In this document: piece after piece, positions 28,619 through 35,161 of the stretch
Numbering within the stretch: position 1 is the stretch's first letter
How the letters are laid out: each line of letters begins with the position of its first letter
NCBI RefSeq assembly: GCF_044582145.1
Contig: NZ_JBDODO010000004.1
Length of the DNA stretch: 64,000 nucleotides
From: Guyparkeria sp016278265
Lineage (GTDB): Bacteria > Pseudomonadota > Gammaproteobacteria > Halothiobacillales > Halothiobacillaceae
Strand: one strand, 5' to 3'
Program-made: the position numbers and the translations under genes
Notes under the pieces: generated by a model
Databases searched by the model: none
Seen by the model: only the letters and a program-made list of their open reading frames with translations
Told to the model about the DNA's origin: nothing

Positions 28619-28688
28619 TCCGTCTCCCCGAGGTCTCAACCCCGGCAGGGAGGCTGGAGGTGGCAATTCGTGGCCGGGTGGACTACAA

Positions 28689-28702
28689 GTTAGCCGGCTA
28701 AC
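28689..28702. promoter_or_regulatory. 14-bp perfect palindrome, candidate operator
   Basis: GTTAGCCGGCTAAC is a perfect inverted repeat 66 bases before the ene-reductase start. Size and position suit a dimeric repressor, as in nemA-type genes controlled by a TetR-family regulator, but no regulator gene is adjacent. A related half, GGTTAGCCGGCTCG, lies near 34955 upstream of acnB. Confidence 0.4.
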
Positions 28703-28768
28703 CAAACTCTCTTGTCGGCCCGGACCCGATCGCATGCCGGTGTCGGCAACAAACGTCTTCGAGGTTCC

Positions 28769-29866
28769 ATGAGTCAGGATTCCGTGTTGCTTACCCCGGT
28801 CACCCTCGGTGATCTTTCCCTGCCCAACCGCGTCATCATGGCGCCGCTGACCCGCTGCCGGGCGACCGTGCCGGGCAATGTCCCCAACGAGATGATGCGC
28901 ACCTACTACCGGCAGCGTGCCGGGGCCGGTCTGATCATCAGCGAGGCCACCCAGGTGGTTCCTGAGGGGCAAGGGTATCCGGCCACGCCCGGCATCCACA
29001 GCGACGAGCAGCAGGCCGGTTGGCAAATGATCACCCGGGCCGTGCATGACGCGGGCGGGCGCATCGTGCTGCAGCTCTGGCACGTCGGCCGTGTCTCGCA
29101 TTCGGACTTCCAGCCCGGCAACAAGCTGCCGGTTGCTCCCTCGGCGATCGCCATCGACGGCGAGGGTTACGTGCCATCGGGTGAGAAGAAACCCTTCGAG
29201 ACGCCGCGTGCGCTGGAAACAGAGGAAATCCCGGAACTGGTCGAGGCTTACGCCCGGGCCACCGAGCGTGCCCTTGCGGCCGGCTTCGACGGGGTAGAGG
29301 TCCACGCGGCCAATGGGTATCTCATCGACGAGTTCCTGCGCGATGGCACCAACAAGCGTACCGATCGCTACGGCGGCTCTCTGGAAAACCGCATGCGCTT
29401 GTTGCGCGAGGTGCTGTCGGCGGTAATCCGGGTTGCCGGCGCCGCTCGCACGGGTGTGCGCCTCTCGCCCTTGCAGCCGATGAACGGCATATATGACAGT
29501 GATCCCTGGGGCACCTTTTCCTATGTGGTGCGCGAGCTCAATGCCTTTGGGCTGGCCTACCTGCACATTGCCGGGATGGGTGAGGACGCGCCGGGCGAGG
29601 CAGGCCCCGCCTTTGATCTGGCCGATCTCGTGCCGCTGTTCGACGGCCCGGTGATTCGCAATTTCCAGTACGACCAGTCACGCGCCGAGCGTGACGTCGA
29701 GCAGGGGCATGCTGCGGCCGTGGCGTTCGGCGTGCCGTTTATCGCCAACCCGGATCTCGTCGAGCGTTTCCGCCGCGATGCGCCCCTTAATGAACCCGAC
29801 ACCTCGACCTTCTACGGTGGGGGGGAGAAGGGGTATATCGATTACCCCACCCTGGATCAGGCGTAA
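28769..29866 (+). CDS. Old-yellow-enzyme family ene-reductase (NemA-like)
   Basis: The 365-residue FMN-dependent TIM barrel matches the N-ethylmaleimide reductase group: MAPLTRCRA near the N-terminus, LWHVGRVSH, and the family stretch GFDGVEVHAANGYLIDEFL followed by RTDRYGGSLENR. These enzymes reduce activated C=C bonds and nitro compounds with NADPH and help detoxify electrophiles. The start at 28769 is chosen by family N-terminus; an in-frame ATG at 28712 is less likely. A palindrome upstream could be its operator. Confidence 0.92.
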   Translation: MSQDSVLLTPVTLGDLSLPNRVIMAPLTRCRATVPGNVPNEMMRTYYRQRAGAGLIISEATQVVPEGQGYPATPGIHSDEQQAGWQMITRAVHDAGGRIVLQLWHVGRVSHSDFQPGNKLPVAPSAIAIDGEGYVPSGEKKPFETPRALETEEIPELVEAYARATERALAAGFDGVEVHAANGYLIDEFLRDGTNKRTDRYGGSLENRMRLLREVLSAVIRVAGAARTGVRLSPLQPMNGIYDSDPWGTFSYVVRELNAFGLAYLHIAGMGEDAPGEAGPAFDLADLVPLFDGPVIRNFQYDQSRAERDVEQGHAAAVAFGVPFIANPDLVERFRRDAPLNEPDTSTFYGGGEKGYIDYPTLDQA

Positions 29867-29938
29867 GCCAATCCGAAAAAAGATCGGGCCGACAGAACCC
29901 GACACGACTGACAACCACCAATCCAAAAGGGGATTCCC

Positions 29939-30448
29939 ATGCAATTCACCAAGAAAGCGATTCGTCATGCCGTGCTGGCTACCGGTTTTGCCTTGGCAGG
30001 CAACGTCGCCATGGCCGCCTCCGATGGGCCGGCAACCATCAGTGTCGACCGCCTGTCCATGGAGATGGCCCTGAAGGCCGCCCAGGCCACGATGGAAGCG
30101 TGCCGGGACGAGGGCATCCAGATCGGCGTGACCGTGGTCGACCGCGGTGGTAACGAGCAGGTCGTGCTGCGCGATGTGCTGGCCCCGGACCTGACGTTGC
30201 GCATTTCCAAGCTCAAGGCCTACACCGCCATGTCGTTCAACACGGCAACCTCAACCCTCGAGGAACGTGGTCAGGGAGCCTTGGGCAAGGTGCCGGGGCT
30301 GATGCTCGGTGCCGGTGGCGTGACCATCGAGGCGGGCGGCAAGACCTATGGCGCGATCGGCGTCTCGGGTGCGCCGTCCGGCGAGACCGACGAGATGTGC
30401 GCGCGCAAGGGCGCCGAAGCCGTCGCCATGGATCTCGAGTTCCTCTGA
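29939..30448 (+). CDS. Secreted GlcG/HbpS-like protein
   Basis: The 169-residue protein has a signal peptide (AVLATGFALAGNVAMA, cleaved near residue 27) and the GlcG/HbpS domain: VTVVDRGGNEQVVLRDVLAP, SKLKAYTA and TYGAIGVSGAPSGETDEMCA. Members of this family bind haem or act as redox sensors or unknown accessory proteins; the role here is not known. A GC hairpin with TTTT follows the stop. Confidence 0.88.
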   Translation: MQFTKKAIRHAVLATGFALAGNVAMAASDGPATISVDRLSMEMALKAAQATMEACRDEGIQIGVTVVDRGGNEQVVLRDVLAPDLTLRISKLKAYTAMSFNTATSTLEERGQGALGKVPGLMLGAGGVTIEAGGKTYGAIGVSGAPSGETDEMCARKGAEAVAMDLEFL

Positions 30449-30498
30449 TCCACGTTGTCGATGGCCACGCCACCACCGGGTGGACGTGGCGTCCTGCT

Positions 30499-30521
30499 GG
30501 CCCGGCGTCGCCGGGCCTTTT
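30499..30521 (+). terminator. Rho-independent terminator
   Basis: GGCCCGGC, loop GTC, GCCGGGCC, then TTTT: an 8-bp perfect GC stem about 50 bases after the GlcG-like stop. A second small hairpin (30464-30489) lies between. Confidence 0.75.
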
Positions 30522-30659
30522 GCGTTTGGCCCGTTGGGCGAGTGGCGCGACGGCCGGGGGCGAGAGTTTCATTGCCGAGTCGCCGACGCCTGCTCTTGCC
30601 GCGTATCAAGGGCTTAGCCCGGCAGGGCGCTCATGGCCGCATTTTTATGGCCCCAGGTG

Positions 30660-30688
30660 TTGACGCACCCCGGGTGGATCATTAATAT
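30660..30688 (+). promoter_or_regulatory. Sigma-70 promoter of the tRNA operon
   Basis: TTGACG (30660-30665), a 17-base spacer and TAATAT (30683-30688), near-consensus -35 and -10 boxes, lie 25 bases before the first tRNA. This is the strongest promoter match I noticed in the window, as expected for stable RNA. Confidence 0.8.
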
Positions 30689-30712
30689 GCCGCCCCACGT
30701 CGAGAGACGTAT

Positions 30713-30788
<76 letters not shown>

Positions 30789-30790
30789 AA

Positions 30791-30867
30791 GCGCCCGTAG
30801 CTCAGTTGGATAGAGCGTGCGGCTACGAACCGCGAGGTCGGGGGTTCGAATCCTCCCGGGCGCACCA
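30791..30867 (+). tRNA. tRNA-Arg (ACG)
   Basis: 77 bases with acceptor GCGCCCG/CGGGCGC, discriminator A and encoded CCA. The anticodon loop CTACGAA gives ACG, whose A34 is normally deaminated to inosine by TadA to read CGN codons. It lies two bases after tRNA-Asn. Confidence 0.97.
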
Positions 30868-30872
30868 ATCAA

Positions 30873-30948
30873 GTCCCCATCGTCTAGAGGCCTAGGACAC
30901 CGCCCTTTCACGGCGGTAACAGGGGTTCGAATCCCCTTGGGGACGCCA
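30873..30948 (+). tRNA. tRNA-Glu (TTC), copy 1
   Basis: 76 bases with acceptor GTCCCCA/TGGGGAC, discriminator G and encoded CCA. The loop CTTTCAC gives TTC. Five bases separate it from tRNA-Arg. Confidence 0.97.
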
Positions 30949-31041
30949 TACGGTCGGGCAGTGCGTGACACGCGTGCTGCCTTACTTGTTGGTCACGTGG
31001 AAACGTGACCGGCCGCCGGGTCCGGCCCGGCTTTTCACTAG

Positions 31042-31117
31042 GTCCCCATCGTCTAGAGGTCTAGGACACCGCCCTTTCACGGCGGTAACAGGGGTTCAAA
31101 TCCCCTTGGGGACGCCA
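31042..31117 (+). tRNA. tRNA-Glu (TTC), copy 2
   Basis: Same 76-base structure as copy 1 with two substitutions: C to T in the D loop (GGCCTAGG to GGTCTAGG) and G to A in the T loop (GTTCGAATC to GTTCAAATC). The 93-base spacer before it contains the hairpin GGTCACGT-GGAA-ACGTGACC and a CCGGG/CCCGG stem followed by TTTT. Confidence 0.97.
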
Positions 31118-31121
31118 TACC

Positions 31122-31164
31122 AACGAAAAAGCCCGCGCGGATCACCCGCGCGGGCTTTTTCGTT
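31122..31164. terminator. Strong bidirectional terminator after the tRNA operon
   Basis: A perfect 19-bp inverted repeat (AACGAAAAAGCCCGCGCGG and its complement) with a 5-base centre. The A-tract on one side and T-tract on the other let it end both the tRNA transcript and the convergent small gene at 31179. Confidence 0.9.
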
Positions 31165-31178
31165 TCTTGAAGATTGGT

Positions 31179-31460
31179 TCAGCGGCCGCTGCCGACCCCG
31201 GGATTGCCGCCACCGATGCCGGCCCCGGCTCCCTGGCCACCGGTCGTCGGCGAGCCTCCGAGCTTGCCGTAGGCGCCTTGTTCCATCACGCCGAGCATTT
31301 CATCGTCGCCCGGGGTGTCTTCGGTCTGTTCCAGATTTTCATCGTGGTACTGCATCAGCAGGTCATCTTCCGGGGTGGCCCAGGGGTTGGCGTGTCCGGC
31401 ATGGGCGGAACCGGTCATCAGGAAGGTGCCAAGCAGGGTCAAAAGGACAGTTGATCGCAT
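31179..31460 (-). CDS. Small secreted Gly-rich protein
   Basis: The 93-residue product has a signal peptide (MRSTVLLTLLGTFLMTGSAHA, cleaved near residue 21), an acidic middle (DENLEQTEDTPGDDEM) and a Gly-rich end (GGQGAGAGIGGGNPGVGSG). No cysteine and no known domain are seen. I do not recognise a family. Codon use and the clear signal peptide support it as a gene; it converges on the shared terminator. Confidence 0.65.
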   Translation of the reverse strand: MRSTVLLTLLGTFLMTGSAHAGHANPWATPEDDLLMQYHDENLEQTEDTPGDDEMLGVMEQGAYGKLGGSPTTGGQGAGAGIGGGNPGVGSGR

Positions 31461-31654
31461 GGGTAAACCTCTCGGTCTGGATGTCGTTTTTGCAGCCCGT
31501 TTTCAGGCGGACTGACATCTTCCGACCCATAGAAAAATAAATCGTTCCATAAGCTGGAGTCATGACCTGATGTCGCAATGGATTCGGCAGCCGGTGGTAA
31601 GGGCTGCTTTACTCGTTGCGGTCAATGCGAATGTCCACCATCGGGAGGGGTGCT

Positions 31655-32173
31655 ATGGGCACACGTGCCGAAGATAAGCTGCGCGACTTCGTCATCCAGT
31701 GGCATGACGCCAGTCAGCGCCATTTCGATGTGCGCTTGGAGGTCGATGGGGTGCTCAAGTCCTGGGCCGTGCCCAAGGGACCGTCGACCGATCCGTCCGA
31801 GAAGCGCCTGGCCATCGAGGTGGAGGATCACGCCCTCGACTACGCCGGTTTCGAAGGGGTGATCCCGGAGGGCAAATACGGCGCGGGAACGGTGATGGTC
31901 TGGGATCGCGGCACCTATCGAAACCTCGACGAACAACAATCGGTGGCCGACGGGCTGCGAAAGGGCCTGATCGAGGTGTGGCTCGACGGTGAGAAGATCC
32001 GTGGCGGCTACGCGTTCAAGCGGATCCAGGACGGTGACAAGCCGCAGTGGTTGCTGGTCAAGATGCGTGACGAGGCGGCCGATGCGCGCCGCAACCCGGT
32101 GTCCACCGAGGCGCGGTCGGTCAAGAGCGGGCGAACGCTGGACGAGATTCGACAGCAAGAGGCGTCGGCATGA
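31655..32173 (+). CDS. LigD-type 3'-phosphoesterase domain protein
   Basis: The 172-residue protein equals the PE domain of the NHEJ ligase LigD, which trims 3'-phosphate and ribonucleotide ends. Family residues are seen: FVIQWHDASQRHFDVRLE (His17, His23, Asp25), KSWAVPKGPS, VEDHALDY (His59) and GVIPEGKYGAGTV. It stands alone rather than fused. The ATG at 31655 follows GGGAGGGG and matches the domain start. It overlaps the polymerase gene by four bases. Confidence 0.9.
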   Translation: MGTRAEDKLRDFVIQWHDASQRHFDVRLEVDGVLKSWAVPKGPSTDPSEKRLAIEVEDHALDYAGFEGVIPEGKYGAGTVMVWDRGTYRNLDEQQSVADGLRKGLIEVWLDGEKIRGGYAFKRIQDGDKPQWLLVKMRDEAADARRNPVSTEARSVKSGRTLDEIRQQEASA

Positions 32174-33060
32174 CCATGCCGAGCGATGTCTCCCAGCCCG
32201 ACAAGATCCTGTATCCCGATGCCGGATGGACCAAGGCGGACGTGGTGGGCTATTACGACCGGGTGGCCGAATACATGCTGCCGCACCTCCAAGGCCGACC
32301 GCTGACCTTGCACCGCTTTCCCGACGGGATCGACCACGAGGGGTTTTTCCAGCAGGCACGGGCCAAGCATTTCGCCGATCAGGTCGGCAGCCTGCGGATC
32401 CGTCATGACGAACCGACCGGATCGGTCGACCATATCGTTTGCGAGGATGCCGACTGCCTGGCCTTTCTCGCTGACCAGGGAACACTCACGTTCCACCGCT
32501 GGGCGGCTCGAGGTGACACGATTGATCGGCCCGATCTGATGATCTTTGATCTCGATCCGCCCGATCGCGACATGGGCCTGCTTAAACGTACGGCGCGTCG
32601 GGTCGCCGCGCTCATGCGCGATTGCCAGCTCTCGCCGTTCGTGATGACCACCGGCTCCTCCGGCCTCCACGTGGTCGCGCCGCTGCACCCCCGCTCGGAT
32701 TTCGATGCGGTCCGCGATCTGGCCTCTCGGATGGCCGAGCACCTGGTCGCCGAGCATCCCCACGAGCTCACCACCGAGCAACGTATCGAGGCCCGCGAGG
32801 GGCGGTTGTACCTCGACGTGATGCGCAACGCCTTTGGCCAGACGGCCGTGGCGCCGTACTCGCTCCGAGCGCGTCCCGGTGCGCCCGTGGCTACACCCCT
32901 CGATTGGGTCGAGCTCGACAAGGGTGGTTTGCGGCCGGATGGCTACACGCTTGAGAACCTCTTTCGCCGTCTGGGGCAGAAGGGCGACCCCTGGGGGCGG
33001 ATGTTCGAACAGGCGATCGACCTGTCCGAGGCCCAGAAGGCCTTCGACGCCCTGACGTGA
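32170..33060 (+). CDS. LigD-type primase-polymerase domain protein
   Basis: The 296-residue protein equals the POL (archaeo-eukaryotic primase type) domain of LigD, which fills gaps during end joining. The metal site DLDP (Asp127, Asp129) is intact, as are TGSSGLHVVAPL and TPLDWVEL. It is a separate gene coupled to the phosphoesterase gene. No ATP-dependent ligase domain and no ku gene are in the window. Confidence 0.92.
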   Translation: MTMPSDVSQPDKILYPDAGWTKADVVGYYDRVAEYMLPHLQGRPLTLHRFPDGIDHEGFFQQARAKHFADQVGSLRIRHDEPTGSVDHIVCEDADCLAFLADQGTLTFHRWAARGDTIDRPDLMIFDLDPPDRDMGLLKRTARRVAALMRDCQLSPFVMTTGSSGLHVVAPLHPRSDFDAVRDLASRMAEHLVAEHPHELTTEQRIEAREGRLYLDVMRNAFGQTAVAPYSLRARPGAPVATPLDWVELDKGGLRPDGYTLENLFRRLGQKGDPWGRMFEQAIDLSEAQKAFDALT

Positions 33061-33067
33061 TTCTCGG

Positions 33068-33736
33068 TCAGTCGTTGATCGAGTAGGCGTCGGGCGGCGG
33101 GACCTGCTGGCATTCGCGGGTCTCGCCTTCACGCGTGAAGCGCCCTTTGGTGCCCTTGCCCCAAAACGTCATCTCTCCGTTCTCGTCGCGGTAGCGCGAG
33201 CCCGACGCGCTTTCTTCGCGCTTCATCAGGACGGTCTCGCCATCGACATTCAGCCGGATCTGGTCACGGCGAATGACGTCAAAGACCACCGCTTGGCCCT
33301 GACAGTCGAAGTGGTAGGTCCGCGTGATCGGCTCGAGCATCATCGCCACGGTGCGGCCCTGCGCATCGCGCAACAACAGGCGCTCGCCGTTGGTGTCCCA
33401 AGCTTGAGTGTGTTCGAGTGCCTGAAGAAAGGCCGCCTCTTGCTCCATTTGCAACTCCGAGCAGCTCTTGCGGGTCACGGTGATCGCGCCATAGCCGTCA
33501 TCGTTTAACGGGCGCCGGTACTGGTTGCAGCCGGCGACCCCGCTGAGATTGCCCTCGGCGTCGACCACCAGATCGGTGATCGAGGGATCGATGCTTTCCA
33601 GGCCGGCGACATTTGCCAGTCGCCAATGCGTGTCGGCCGGCGGGGTGGAGGCGGCATGTGCCAACGGGGCGAGAAGACCGGCCGCCACGCCGAAGGCGAG
33701 GGCGCGGATGGCGCGGGTTGGAAAAAGGCTTCCCAT
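33068..33736 (-). CDS. Secreted META-domain and MliC-like fusion protein
   Basis: The 222-residue protein starts with a signal peptide (LAFGVAAGLLAPLAHAA, cleaved near residue 29). Residues ~36-130 look like a META/HslJ domain (HWRLANVAG, VAGCNQYRRP, MEQEAAFLQAL). Residues ~140-213 look like an MliC lysozyme-inhibitor domain: YHFDCQGQ, SASGSRYRDENGEMTFWGKG, ETRECQQ. MliC-type proteins inhibit C-type lysozyme in the periplasm; the combination suggests an envelope protection role. Four bases cannot be read as an operon with the next gene. Confidence 0.8.
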   Translation of the reverse strand: MGSLFPTRAIRALAFGVAAGLLAPLAHAASTPPADTHWRLANVAGLESIDPSITDLVVDAEGNLSGVAGCNQYRRPLNDDGYGAITVTRKSCSELQMEQEAAFLQALEHTQAWDTNGERLLLRDAQGRTVAMMLEPITRTYHFDCQGQAVVFDVIRRDQIRLNVDGETVLMKREESASGSRYRDENGEMTFWGKGTKGRFTREGETRECQQVPPPDAYSIND

Positions 33737-33786
33737 GGGACGTGACTCCTTGTCGAGGGGTAAGTGATTGCGTTTCGGTTTGGGGG

Positions 33787-34095
33787 CTAGCCCTGTTGCG
33801 ACTTGATGAAATCGTCCAGGGCCACGGTCGTTTCCCGGGGCAATTGCCGCTGCAGATCGGGGTGGAGCCCGCGGCCGGACTCCCCGGTGATCGGCTGGGT
33901 CCAGGTCGGTTGGGTCATCGAGCGGGGCCGGCCGAGATGATCGACCTGGAAGGCATCGGCGCTGCCCTGGGCGCGCATGATCAGCGCCGGCGGCACGTCG
34001 TGGATCTCGATGACCGTACCGCGCTGGTCGCCGATCTGGATTTCACGCCCGATCAGGGGCTCGAGCAGGGTGAGAATGGTGTTCATGGCATCCAT
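33787..34095 (-). CDS. Conserved hypothetical protein
   Basis: The 102-residue soluble protein begins with a hydrophobic helix-like stretch (MNTILTLLEPLIG) and has a beta-rich core (IQIGDQRGTVIEIHDVPPALIM). No signal peptide, membrane helix or known motif is seen. I do not recognise the family. A second ATG at 34086 is a possible start. It is 158 bases from the divergent nudF. Confidence 0.6.
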   Translation of the reverse strand: MDAMNTILTLLEPLIGREIQIGDQRGTVIEIHDVPPALIMRAQGSADAFQVDHLGRPRSMTQPTWTQPITGESGRGLHPDLQRQLPRETTVALDDFIKSQQG

Positions 34096-34253
34096 CGGCC
34101 GGGCGAGCGTGCTCGCGGAAATGTAGGCTAGTCTTGAAAATCCGATTGATAGACCAGTCTAGCGAGAGGCTCTCGCTCAAACCGCCTGCGGGCGGTGTCG
34201 TCAGGTTTATCCCGACCCAATCAATCCGTGGATGGTAGCAGGAGCGACCACCG

Positions 34254-34859
34254 ATGCGTTTCGACCTCTTGGCCAATGAGACCCTCTATCGGGGGTTTTT
34301 CTCCCTGCAGCGCTACCGGCTGCGCTTCGAGTATTTCGACGGCAGCTGGTCGGAGCCGATCGAGCGCGAGATCTTCGAGCGTGGCCATGCCGTGGCCGTA
34401 CTGCCTTATGACCCGGAGCGTGGCGAGGTCGTCCTGATCGAGCAGTTTCGCCCCGGGGCGCTCGATGCCCCGACCGGCCCGTGGCTGGTCGAGATCGTCG
34501 CCGGGATGATCGAGCCGGGCGAGTCGGCCGAGGACGTCGCCCGGCGCGAGTCGGACGAGGAGGCAGGGCTCGCGATCGACGAGCTCTATCCCCTGACCCG
34601 GTACTGGGTCAGCCCGGGCGGCACCACCGAGAGCATCTACCTGTTCCTGGCCCGAGTCGATACCGCGCAAATTGACCGTGACGGCGATGGACGGGTCGAC
34701 GGGCAGTTCGGGTTGGACCACGAGCACGAGGACATCCGGGTGCGGGTGGTGCCGATTGAGCAGGCGGTCGCCGACGTCGAGGGTGGGCGGATTGTGGCGG
34801 CCGCCCCGGTGATCGCCTTGCTCTGGCTCGACCGGTTGCGGTTGCAGGGAAAGCTATGA
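34254..34859 (+). CDS. nudF: ADP-ribose pyrophosphatase
   Basis: This 201-residue Nudix hydrolase cuts ADP-ribose into AMP and ribose 5-phosphate. The Nudix box is complete: GMIEPGESAEDVARRE and SDEEAGL. The N-terminal region (FSLQRYRLRFEYFDG) matches NudF. The ATG has AGGAG upstream. Confidence 0.93.
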   Translation: MRFDLLANETLYRGFFSLQRYRLRFEYFDGSWSEPIEREIFERGHAVAVLPYDPERGEVVLIEQFRPGALDAPTGPWLVEIVAGMIEPGESAEDVARRESDEEAGLAIDELYPLTRYWVSPGGTTESIYLFLARVDTAQIDRDGDGRVDGQFGLDHEHEDIRVRVVPIEQAVADVEGGRIVAAAPVIALLWLDRLRLQGKL

Positions 34860-34987
34860 AATGGCCGGGGTTTGCAGCGGGTTCCTTACTCCGTCCGATA
34901 GGGAGGCACCGGATTTGATAGAATCCCGCGTCTTCGATTCATTGCGATCGCCCGGTTAGCCGGCTCGAATAAACACGAACAACACCA

Positions 34988-35126
34988 GGAACCTCGAGAA
35001 ACCGTCGCGAGCCGCCCGAGTGCAAGGAGCCGCGGAGCGAGTGACGAGACATATCGCCAGATAGGCGAGGAGCGAGCGAGCACGCGACGTAGCAATCGGG
35101 TGGCGCAGCAGGTTTTTCGAGGTTCC
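34988..35126. repeat. Short palindromic element before acnB
   Basis: The ends GGAACCTCGAGAAACC (34988-35003) and GGTTTTTCGAGGTTCC (35111-35126) are inverted copies with one mismatch. Inner arms also pair in part (GCCGCCCGAGTGCAAGG with GTAGCAATCGGGTGGCG). CCAG occurs just at both ends (34985-34988, 35126-35129), overlapping the terminal base. No gene is inside. The start GGAACCTCG equals that of the element at 53931, but the interiors differ, so it may be a related or a separate family. Confidence 0.65.
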
Positions 35127-35161
35127 CAGAATTCATGATCACAAGCCGTTGAGGGTCACCC

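Noticed and set aside
34984..35130. A clean 4-bp target duplication around the acnB-upstream element
   Set aside because: With ends at GGAACC the flanks are ACCA and CAGA, which differ; CCAG/CCAG appears only if the end is shifted by one base, so it is not firm evidence of transposition.
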